Source of the DNA: Entomortierella parvispora
Taxonomy: Eukaryota > Mortierellomycota > Mortierellomycetes > Mortierellales > Mortierellaceae
Reading direction: 5' to 3'
Length of the DNA: 64,000 bases
NCBI GenBank assembly: GCA_963573315.1
Contig: OY752141.1
Location: 434,001-498,000 of the forward strand
The notes under the pieces are model-generated. The model was not told the origin of the DNA. It made no database searches and saw only the letters and a program-made list of their open reading frames with translations. The stretch's first letter is position 1. Each line of letters opens with the position of its first letter. The position numbers and the translations under genes are program-made. Of this stretch, positions 1 through 10,194 are shown piece by piece.

Positions 1-2263
1 TGTCTCCGCTCCCTCTGTTGGTCGGTCGGTCCCTCTCTGGTCGTGCGTGCCCTGCTTCAATGGCTCTTTTCGCCGTCGTGCAAATGCTCACCTTTTCTTT
101 TTGCAACCTGCCGTCCACTCCGCCATCAGTACATTGGTAAGATAAACAGGATCACAATGGTCAAACAGTTTTGCGCCTTGACGCGTTTTCATTCTTCTTT
201 CGGACGCGTCGCAAAGGCATTTGTTTGGATCTGTGCCACGCCAAGTGTTGCTCTTGCTGAGGATGGGATTGTTTCCTCATCGATCCTTTGGGCCTCTTCT
301 AGATCAGACTTTTGAAAACACTGTCTCTATTTTTATGATCAAAAGAGAATAACGTTTTCATACTCATTTTCATTTCTCTACAGGCACAATCGCCATCGGC
401 ACCCCACCTCAAAACTTCTCCATGGTCTTTGATACAGGCAGCAGTGACCTTTGGGTGCCGTCGGTTGCTTGCATCACGCCAACGTGTTTGACTTTGGTCC
501 GATACAACAGTTCACAGTCAAAGTACGTTTTTTTATTCCGGAACATTGATTTGTGATGCCTTGCAAAATTACAAGACACTATGACCACACCTAAGACCAC
601 CAATATCTCACTCGCGTATCCACTCCACCATTGTTTCTCTCTTTTAGAACTTATCATACTGAGGGCAAGGTTCTGGATGCCAAGTATGGAGATGGATCCT
701 ACGTTAGTGGAGTTACTGGTCTGGTAAGTTTCTTTTCCTCGCGCTCTCTTATTGCCATGTGATGACATTGAACGCGTCTTAAATCGTATCTTTGCCCTCT
801 TTGACACTCAACCTCCATGTCCTTTTCGTTTCTGGCATCACAGGATAGTATCCTTCTTGGAGACGTGACAGTCGCCAACCAATCCTTTGGCATGGCTTCT
901 GTGGACAACTCGACGATTGCCAAAAAGGGCGTTGAAGGCGTGGTTGGTCTGGGCTTTGGTCGAGTAGCTTGGGTGAAAGGTAATGCCTTGTTGTCTTGCC
1001 TCTGTCTATCTCTAATGTGCAAGACTTTGTTTTCTATGTGGATAGTAAATTGCGAGAGAATATTCTCATTGAATGACTCTCTCATCCTCTTTTCCATTAG
1101 GCTACGTAACCGTCATGGAGACGATGTTGGCCAAGAGCATGTTGACACAGCCGATCGTTTCCATGTGGCTAGGTCGTCAACGTGTCGGGGGCTCGAATGC
1201 AGGATCCGGTGGAGCTGTGATCTTTGGAGGCGTGGACACGACTAAATATGTGGGAAACTTTACATGGTCGCCCATCACTGACAAGAACTCGTGGACGATT
1301 AAGTTCCAAGCTGTATCGATCGGTGGAAAGGATTTGGGCCTATCTGGAAACGCCCTGATTGACTCTGGTATGGGATCTGTCACCCCGTTATACAAAAAGA
1401 TGAAAATTAACCCTTGAAGAAGCTAAGCCCGAACACTTTTGCTTCTTTTGTAGGTACTTCATTGATTGTCGTACCAACCAAGGTGGGGTCGATCTTTCAT
1501 GAACATATCCCAGGCTCAATTGATGCCCCTGGAGTGGGCTGGATCTTACCTTGTAACACTAGCGCGGGTGATCTCAATTTCACAATTTCTGGAACTCAAT
1601 TCCGGGTACCTGCTGAAGAATTGGTCGTTTTGTTCAGGATTCCAGGCTATGCAGAGTACTGCAAGAGTGCTATCGACGTATCGACATCGTCCTCAGAAAC
1701 AGTAAGGAAGGCAGAAGATGAGAAGAATGGTGTTCTAGCTACAACACTTTGCATACTAACGATAAAAAAACATGTGCTCTTTCTTTTTTTTTATCTGAAA
1801 TAGGATTGGATCCTCGGAGCGTCTTTTATGAAGAACGTTTACAGTGTCTTTGACTTTCGCACTTTGATGGTCGGGCTTGCTCAGCCCTCTAATGTGTACA
1901 ATACCCTGTCGAATATCACATTGCTTCCCAATCTGTCCAACCCACCGGGATCCGGCGAGGGAAACGCGACAAACGGCTCCTACCCTGGAAATGGCTCCAC
2001 CGGAACGAACAGCGGCGTCCCGCAGGTTGCATCGGGGGTAAATAGAGAATCATTTTCGCATGCTTGTTTCCCTCTTTCTTTTTGTCGACAAGATGACCCA
2101 GTTCTATCTAGGTCGAATCTGAGAGCTAACTTCTTTTTTTTCTTTTTTTTTTTCTTTTTGCGGGTTGTTTCCTATGGTTCCTATTCTTTAGGGTCACGCT
2201 CTGTGGTTCACGTCCCTGGCCACAATCGTTGGATCGATAGTCTTTTTTATGGGACTAGCGTAA
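1..2263 (+). CDS. Pepsin-like aspartic protease (family A1), C-terminally membrane/GPI anchored, 5' end missing
   Basis: A secreted or cell-surface endopeptidase. Exons I can place are ..136, 384-522, 648-723, 844-979, 1101-1367, 1454-1701, 1804-2037 and 2192-2263; phases agree throughout. The joined protein reads [14 protein letters not shown], then the first catalytic motif [11 protein letters not shown], the flap region (YGDGSYVSG), the second catalytic motif DSGTS (created across the 1367/1454 splice) and the closing [17 protein letters not shown]. The last exon encodes a short hydrophobic tail ending a few residues before the stop, preceded by a Ser/Gly/Asn-rich linker. This is the layout of yapsin-like GPI-anchored proteases. 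The signal peptide and most of the propeptide lie upstream of the window or in its first ~135 bases, where I cannot fix a start. Both catalytic Asp motifs are intact. Family assignment is secure; the true substrate is unknown. Confidence 0.9.
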
Positions 2264-2606
2264 ACAAGATATCCCGGCCTCTTCTTCAAGAGATCTCAAT
2301 AAAAAGCTGCCTGCAATGTCCAAAGCGCGTGCAATCACGTTATGTGCTCATTAAGGGGTCCACTTCAAAATGCAGCGTCACGGCCTCTTTGTTGCAAGTC
2401 GACAGCAATGCATTCATTCACCATCCTCGTGTTCTCTCCTTCCCATTCCTCATTGACTCCTTCAATCAGGCTCGACTCTTCAGGAAACAGACTTTCAGGA
2501 AGCAATACTCTCACTCTTTTCCTTTCTGTCATTCACTTTTTGAACCACCTCACTACCGAGTCTACACTTTCTTCTACCACCAACACACACACACACAAAC
2601 AAAACC
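2264..2606 (+). promoter_or_regulatory. Intergenic region, promoter and 5' leader of VMA16-like gene
   Basis: These 343 bases separate the protease stop from the V-ATPase subunit start. They are CT-rich towards the 3' end and finish in a CA repeat followed by an A-rich stretch directly before the ATG. I see no other gene here. Confidence 0.5.
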
Positions 2607-3731
2607 ATGGGCGTGTACTCTTCTCAGGGGGGCGGCACCAGCGTGTCCTCATTGTTCCCATACCTATCCATCTCGGGCCTGGGTCTCGTCGGTCTTTACA
2701 TGCTGTTGACAGGCTCTGGTGAACAGTTCAATGTGGGCGAGTTCTTGATGTCCATCAGTCCTCACATGTGGTCCCTTCTTGGCATCGCCCTCTGTGTCGG
2801 TCTCAGTGTTGGAGGTGCTGCCTGGTAAGTCTACCCCTCTTTTTGTTGTTCTGTTTCTTTGCCCTTTTTTCATATAGAGAAGCTGTGGACTGACTCAATT
2901 CTCGATTATTGTTAATAGGGGAATTTTCATCACCGGTGCTAGTTTGGTTGGAGGAGGTGTCCGCGCACCTAGAATCGTTACCAAGAACTTGATCAGGTAC
3001 ATCCATCCATCCTTCCTTCCTTCACACAGATACAAACACACTTTCACCCCCACATCATGTCGACTCTTTTTCCTCCCAAACTTTGAACTGAGGAAGAAAA
3101 CCTCGACGTGACCTCCTCAGGAAACTTTTTTTGTGAATTGTCGCTGACCCTTTTTTTGTTCTCGCGATCCCACCAAAATCTTGAATAGTATTATTTTCTG
3201 CGAGGTCGTCGCTATTTATGGACTGATCATGGCCATCGTTTTCACTGCAAAGTTGGCTGATGTCCAGAATTCCGATATTACGTCCTCAGAGATGTACTAC
3301 AAGGGTAAGAGATTAATGAAAAACCAAATGTCGTTTTTCAGGTGATGACGATCAACGAACAATTTGTATTGTTGGATCTAATGTTTTTTTTTATCCACCT
3401 TTCCACTTCCTCGCAGGATTCGCTCTCTTCTGGGCTGGATTGACAACGGGAATGTGCAACTTGGTCTGTGGTGTCTCGGTCGGTATCACTGGAAGCAGTG
3501 CTGCCTTGGCGGATGCTCAGGATGGACAACTCTTTGTCAAGGTCTTGGTCATTGAAATTTTCGGCAGTATAGTCGGACTCTTTGGGCTGATCGTTGGATT
3601 GCTCGTGGTAAGTTCACTAACTCTTTGGATTTCAAAAAAAAAGAAGCAATTGGATCTTGAGGGGAGCTTTTATTTTTCTTTCTAACTTCTTGTTCTCCTT
3701 CCTTCATTAACAGAGCGGAAAGGTCGCCTAA
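2607..3731 (+). CDS. VMA16: V-type H+-ATPase proteolipid subunit c''
   Basis: Part of the membrane Vo ring of the vacuolar proton pump. Exons 2607-2824, 2919-2996, 3189-3304, 3417-3607 and 3714-3731 join in phase to a 206-residue protein, close to the size of yeast Vma16. Visible features are an extra N-terminal hydrophobic helix, then two paired-helix proteolipid repeats. The first repeat carries GGVRAPRI and a membrane Glu in [11 protein letters not shown] (about residue 104), which is the proton-carrying residue in this family. The second repeat has [19 protein letters not shown] with another Glu. The N-terminal extra helix and the [13 protein letters not shown] segment point to c'' rather than c or c'. 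The final coding exon is only six codons including the stop. Assignment is firm. Confidence 0.95.
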
Positions 3732-3978
3732 ATCATCAGGAAGATTAACAGGCGAATTTATGGAGGGCGCCATGGAAAGATGAGGGGGGCGGGGGGAAAG
3801 GATGATAGGAAAAAAAATACCAGGTATCACTTTTTTTCGATATCACCGATGCATAAAAATTGACACGTTATTTCACGACCCTTGTGTCTTCATGTTATGT
3901 TTATTTTTATGAATAACTACTCCAGGGAGGATCTGAGGAAGAAGAAAAGCCAAAAGATTCAAGGAAAGAGCACCGAAA

Positions 3979-6900
3979 TCAGCGCCACCAACCAAAAACA
4001 GCCTGTTCAACCTCATCCCATGAATCCATCTCGCCAATGTTCGGGATACAGCGGACCAAATGCATGCTCAGACCAACACTTGGCCACATTAGGACGTGCC
4101 ACATGCATCGTCGGCGAAGGCTTGTTGTCTCTCCCAACCCGTCTCCTGATGGCAAGTCCTTCCAGTGCTCCAATAGTTGGTCAGTCAGGGATTTTTCTTG
4201 CCGACAATTCATCACGGTGACATACACAGAGATATAATCGAGCAACGGATCTGTCTGCAAGGATGCATCCCCAAAATCAATCAACATCTCTGGAGTGAAC
4301 TGTTGTATAGAGTCAGGAGCAGTAAAAGAAGAGGACGGGGAGCAGGACGAGAGAGAGCCTAGAATGTTGCTTGGACTGATGTCTCCATGAACGAGACTTG
4401 CTACCTTGTGGGACTGCGAATGATCAAACACCGCTCTAGAGTCCTCGGGAAGGAATTCTGGCAGAGACGCAAGCAGATGCTTTGGAAAGACGCGCCAGCG
4501 CATGTGATTCGTAATCGTGGATTGCAAGCGTCCGGCAAGTTGATCTGTAGATAAATTCCCATCCACATTCAAAGGCAATGATAGCGTGTGATAGTCTGCA
4601 GGGCGTAGAGAGAAACCAAAGGTTAGAGTATTGGTGAGTATATCTTTTTTTTACGAGCATGCCCGCCAGCACTATGGTCCAAAGAAAACAGATCTTACGG
4701 TGAAGAGTTTGCATTAGTGGCCTTAAAAGACCCTCAAAGCCAGATTCCTCGAATGGAATAAACTCTTCTGCAGGTACTAGTTCAAGGTTTTCATTCTTAA
4801 GCGATTGTGCCGTCTCGATGACAATGAATGGCCAAAGCCACAGCTCTGGCGCCTCCTCATTTTCGTCCAAAAGATAGCCATGCCCGAGAACTTTTGGGGA
4901 GGGGAGGATTGGACTCGTCGACGAACCGGAGCAGTGTAGAACAATTTCGTTCGATTGGACTTCAACTTCATAACTCTCCAGGCCTCTATGCATAGGCGTA
5001 AAAAACTTTACAAACCCACTATCGGTCAAGAAGCACTATAGCCATAATGATGAGAGAGATGCGCATGTGAGACGAGTTACTTATTTTCAATACTCTAGAG
5101 TCCTCGACCATGCAAGATTGAAACATACCATATTCTGCCCAGTGAGAATAGACGAAATAGGTCCTTCATAAGCGAACCCCAGAGTTCTTTCTATTATTTC
5201 CTTGACGCGTCCTTGCCATATCAAAATCGAATCCGAGTCTAATGGGTCCACCCAGGATGGCTCCTTCTTCAACGACTCTAAAATTGCTTCTTCTGGATAA
5301 ATCCCAACAGCAAGAGCGAGATCTGGCTGCACCTCTGGCAGTTTCTCTCGCAGCAGCTCCCACCTTCGAATCTGATCAAGGGTACCGTACACATATACAT
5401 TAAAAGAGGTTAGAATCGATAATTTCGTAAAAGTCAGTATGACACCACACTTTTTGGTACCTGAGTGAGTTCGCTGGGATCTGAAAGCATCGATCGTCGT
5501 ACTTGCAAAAGGTTTGAATCGTCTGCAAAATTTTGAGTGACGGCCACAGTGTCGTCCATGTTAATCACCATGTGCCACCATCCCGACGGAACAAAAATGG
5601 TTTGGCTAAATAAAAGATAGATACAGAAGCAGAGGTCATGAGCATTCTATCCCAACGTGAGGAGTATCCAATTGTTTGTAGAAAGAAGTCTGTTCATACC
5701 CCGGGTATTGAACAATCTCCAAGGGTCGCGATTCCGGAGCAAGATAGGGGTATACGTCCAGGTACCACGACACAGAGGTAAGTCGATCCGGAGAAGTTGG
5801 ATCATGGCCAGGTGGAATAATATGAGGGGGGTATCTATTCAAATTTTCAAACATTCGCAAAAGACGTTGATTAGAAGATGAAAATGAGAAATATGAAAAG
5901 GACATCTCTCCACGATTGCCGTCTTCCTTACAATGCCCAGCGCTTATGTCCAGAAAGAAGGGTATTCCAAGCAGAGGTTCCGGAAGGATCCGTATGCCAG
6001 GGTGCCCCCGTTCTCTGAGGCCCAATCAACATCCAACGATAAGGCGGTCTGGCCTCTGGTGGTAAAAGTGAGAAATAGTCCAGGTCAAAATACTTTGGTA
6101 CCTGTATTCGATAAGAGTGAGATATGGTCGGTCAGTTCCCGAGGCAAAGTCCGATTTACTGCCAGTGGTTATCGTTGGGAACATCTGGGAAAAAGCAAGG
6201 TACCTTGTAATCGGTCTCCATTTCTGGAACTGTGTCAGCAAACTTGGGGTCAAAGAGGTATAGAGGATCCAGGTCCTTGTTATGGCGCAGATAGTGAACA
6301 AAGTCTTGGAATTTCAAAAGAAAAGTCGGTTCTGTGTTGCTGTCAATGTTTGAGACACTGAAAGAGATGTCTCCATACTATCGCGGCCATAATTGTAGAA
6401 TCCGGTTTAGATCTTTGTCCTATTACACTTCCCTTGAGCCCTAATCTCTTTGTATCCATACCTTGGTCAACAATGCATCCAGGGTCCATTGGTCCCATGC
6501 AGGCCATGACTCCACGCCAGAATTTCGAAGCATGACTGGTTGATTAGGGTATCCGTATCGTCTATAAAAGGTTTCCCGATCCAAAAGCTGGTAATCTTCC
6601 ACGGGAATAGGTCGCGGCTGCAGTTGGTCAAAATTGTTTGTCGACTGGGGCGGAAGCGGGGGCGGAGGAAAGAAGTGACCAAAGTACATGTTACTCTTTA
6701 TCCATTGCTGATGGAGGTATTCCGACACTACACCTATTGAGATACCAAAAGAAAAACGGGTTGTCTCGACTGTCAGTGAGGTCCGAGAGAAAAGTTACAA
6801 AACTCCAAAATAAGTAGAGAGCTCCGTTCGCCGCACAGCCGGCGTGAGCACGCAAGGGCTGATCCATATTCGTACCGTGGATTTGTATTGGGTGTGTCGT

Positions 6901-7486
6901 CAAAGGATGAGATGCAAATGCAGTATCGTCCTTGGGGTGCGGGAAGAGAAAAGTCAGGAGCCAGGTGCCTCTGAATATAAGTCTCGACGTTGAGGGGTCC
7001 CGATAAGCAAAAAAGAGTCGGCGCCAGAGTCGGTCGTTGCGGGCAAAGACATGCAAGTAGCGCGACACCTCTGCAAGCACACGAAGCTCCTACAGAATAG
7101 AGGAGAAAGCAAGTGGAGAGCAGAACAGGGTATTAGTGAGTGAGCAAGGGAGAGAGAGATATGGTTGATGCAGAGGGGCGAGCTGCTCGTTCAGGCACCT
7201 TTGGCTGCAGGTGGACGAGGATGCATTCCAGCGTGAGGATGTCTGGCAAGAGATGGAAGCGACCGAGACTGGTTTCCCTCGAGGGGATGACGGGGGTCAT
7301 GGTGTCAATGAGAACCGTGGACGGGAAAAGAGGAGAAAGGGGAGGAGAAGAGATGTATGCATGGATGGATGGAAGCCAAGCTTCTTCTAAAAACGAAGCA
7401 GCAGGAGAATGCAGCCCAGCATGGAAGGAATCAGGAAAGCACAGGTTTGGTGGCAACTGAGGAGAGCCTAATTCCTTCGGGTCCAT
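3979..7486 (-). CDS. F-box-like / JmjC / APH-kinase fusion protein
   Basis: Ten exons on the minus strand (7486-7199, 7089-6876, 6733-6462, 6377-6204, 6101-5932, 5834-5700, 5605-5461, 5371-5129, 5035-4699, 4595-3979) join in frame to about 864 residues. The N-terminus has an F-box-like segment ([18 protein letters not shown], then [17 protein letters not shown]). Next comes a JMJD6/PSR-type cupin: the iron ligands are HTD (about H352, D354) and the distal His in PSGWWH (about H429), with the typical MLIGPQRTG and [11 protein letters not shown] context. The C-terminal third has aminoglycoside-phosphotransferase motifs: [12 protein letters not shown] (about 727-738) as catalytic loop and MLIDFGDA (about 764-770) as metal-binding Asp. 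JmjC proteins of this class use Fe(II) and 2-oxoglutarate to hydroxylate or demethylate proteins; APH-fold enzymes transfer phosphate from ATP to small molecules or proteins. Substrates are unknown. An alternative start is the Met of MTPVIPSRE in exon 1. The gene shares a 277-base divergent promoter with the STR2-like gene. Confidence 0.85.
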
Positions 7487-7763
7487 GTTCCATCAGAACA
7501 AAAATCACTGCACACCACACTGCACACCGCACACTGCACACTCCACAGGACACAAAAAAGTCACAATATCTCAATCACGCGATTTGTGCGGCACACCGCG
7601 AGACAGAGTGACTCAAAATCAGCGAAACCTCCCTGGGCGAAGTTGTTCTCTCTTCGAGCGTCTCTTTCCTTTTGTTTTTTTCCTTCTCTCATCTCCATTC
7701 CTGTCCTCTGCTCATCTCTTTCAACATTACTTCCTTCCTTTCTTTCTCCATTCCTCTCATTTC
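7487..7763. promoter_or_regulatory. Shared divergent promoter with CACTGCACAC tandem repeats
   Basis: This 277-base region lies between the start of the F-box/JmjC/APH gene (minus) and the STR2-like gene (plus). At about 7505-7545 it holds three imperfect copies of a CACTGCACAC unit. The half facing the plus-strand gene is a long CT-rich leader. Co-regulation of the two genes is possible but only inferred. Confidence 0.5.
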
Positions 7764-10011
7764 ATGACCACCAGCCACATCACCCCTGCCTCCGGCGTCC
7801 GTCCGGAGCAGGCTCCACTGGGTACTCCCGTTCCCAACGTACCCCACGCCATCTCTGTCTCTCTGCCCACCTTCAAGGACAATGTTGACTACGAGGAGGG
7901 TGCCCCTCGCGTCGTCCAGGCCATGGTCTCTGGCTACCCGCGTTTCTTTGTCGCCCTCAAGGTCAAGGAGGTAAGACTCTACACCTCCTTCTTCTTTTTC
8001 TCCTGTACTCTTTTTGGACTCGATCCATTCATTTCGTTTCGTCCAGACTTGACTGACTGATAATCGATGGTCCTGTTACACCACCTGTGCTCTCCACCAA
8101 TCGAATCTTTCAGCTCATCGCGATCTGTGAGAAAAAGTTCGGCAAGCCCTCCGAGGCCTGTTTTCTCTGGCCCTCCCGCCGCGTCGCTGAGCGGTGTCGG
8201 AACTTCCTGGAGCGATACTACACTGCTGGACCTGCCGTCCGCATCGTCGAATTCACCATCTATGCCCCAACCTCCGAAGTCCGACCCGGTGCCCCTAAGC
8301 AGGTCAAAGTCTTTGCTACCTTCTTTGTCAAGGACGCGTATGGAATCGCAAAACAGTTTTGGCAACATGCGGGCGACATCATCACCTCTCGCCTTGCAAC
8401 CCATTGTCTCCGTTGGTTGAGCTTGAAGGCGGAGGAAGATGCTGCCGCTGCTGCGACTACGAATGCTGCTCCAGCCTCGATCCGTATGCCAAGAGGAAAC
8501 CGCCACTATTCTTCCGCCACTACAAAACCTTCTGCAGGATCGGATCTTTCTGGATCAGTGGCGTCCCTAGACTTGAAGGATAAAGAGTCGGAAAATGTCG
8601 ATGAAGAGGATCGTCCAGTGGAGGAGGCCAGCGGCGCAGATGGTATGGACAGCTGTGATTACGAGGTTTATGTGGAGGAGCGTTATGGACGCAACTTGGA
8701 TTTGTCCTTTGCCCCCAAGGCCAAGGTGGCGTTGCGTCGACGAATTGCCTCCCAGGTCGCCCATCATGTGCGCTCGGAATGGAACGGCTCAGGAGAGTAC
8801 GTGACAGAGGATGATGTCTACCTGTACCCAACTGGCATGTCGGCCATTTACAACGCTCATCGCATCGCTATGACCTTGTTCCCAGAGCGCAAGAGTGTTT
8901 GTTTTGGATTCCCTTACACGGATTCGCTCAAGGTGTTGCAAAAGTTTGGGCCTGGTTGTTATTTCTATGGTCATGGCGAGGATGCTGATATCGAAAAGTT
9001 GGAGCAGGAGATTCTGGAAAAAACATTGGGCGAGGGCGTGAAGGAGGAGGACAAGATCGTGGCGCTCTTGTGCGAGTTCCCCTCGAACCCGTTGTTGAAG
9101 TCTGCGAATTTGGTCCGATTGGGCCAATTAGCGGACAAATATGGCTTCATGATCATTGTGGACGAGACTCTGGGTAACTTTGTGAACGTACGGATCTTGG
9201 AGTATGCCGATATTGTCGTCTCGTCTCTTTCAAAGATCTTTAGCGGCGACAGCAACGTCATGGGTGGAAGGTAAGAATTGGGTAGAATTTACGCACAATC
9301 TTTTATTTGCTTCATGTCTTGAATATGTTTTGATATTGACGATGGTTTGGTATTCGTTCTTTTTGGGTAGTTTGGTGTTGAACCCTCAGAGAAAGTTCTA
9401 CAAGGGATTGAAGGCAGCCATGGAGCACGAATATGAGGACTTGATGTGGGTAGAGGACGCCATCTTCATGGAGCGCAACTCCCGAACGTTCCAGAAGCGC
9501 ATTGCTCGGATTGACGAGAACACAGAGGCCCTCTGTGACTTTTTGAAGGCTCATCCTAAAGGTATGGCAAAAAAAAAAAAAGAAAAGTCGGTTGTGTGGG
9601 TTGATTTGTTTTTCCGTGCAGCCAGAATGACTCGATCTGACATATGAACATCTTTTTCTCTATCTCTCTATAGTTAAAGAGGTCTACTACCCTAAATATG
9701 TGACCACGGCTAACTATCTGACTCACAAGGTCGAAGGGGCTGGATTTGGTGGTCTTTTCTCTGTCCTGTTCCATGCGCCCAACGGCTCTGTTGCGTTCTT
9801 TGACGCGTTGCCCTTCTACAAAGGCCCTTCCCTCGGCACCAATTTCACCTTGGCGTGTCCTTACACTATCCTGGCTCACTATTACGAACTGGATTGGGCT
9901 GCTCAGTATGGTATCGACAGGGATTTGATCCGCGTCGCCGTTGGACTTGAAGACAGGGATGTGCTGATCAAGGGTTTCCAAGAAGCTCTTGACGCCATCC
10001 AAGACGAGTAG
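7764..10011 (+). CDS. STR2: Cystathionine gamma-synthase, fungal STR2/met-7 type
   Basis: A PLP enzyme that joins an activated homoserine ester and cysteine to make cystathionine in trans-sulfuration. Exons 7764-7970, 8114-9270, 9371-9561 and 9674-10011 join in phase to about 630 residues, matching the long fungal form. The N-terminal part (PHAISVSLPTFKDNVDYEEG and GYPRFFV) is typical of fungal cystathionine gamma-synthases. The PLP domain shows YLYPTGMSAIYNAHR, CEFPSNPLL, VDETLGNF and the cofactor lysine in SSLSKIFSGDSNVMGGS (about K443). An Ala/Ser/Asp-rich linker of roughly 80 residues sits between the two halves. The start is the first in-frame ATG after a CT-rich leader. Convergent with the LRWD1-like gene, 183 bases apart. 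Confidence 0.9.
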
Positions 10012-10194
10012 AAAAAGAAAAAAAAATTGACAATACCTTTCTCTCCCTTCCTCAAAAAATACCTGATAAAAGTAATAAATAATTTACGCGTCGGCCCCAT
10101 GGTTTATTATTTTACAATTGAGAGATTCCCATGGTGAAAAAGAAAAAAAAAAAAAGTCCCGTTGAACGGTAAACTGACGCGAAGGAGAAAAGGT

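Noticed and set aside
6107-6202. Extra small exon inside the JmjC gene at the CCCAG acceptor
   Set aside because: Direct splicing of 6204 to 6101 restores the expected DYK/VPKYF junction of JMJD6-like proteins; the extra exon would break it.
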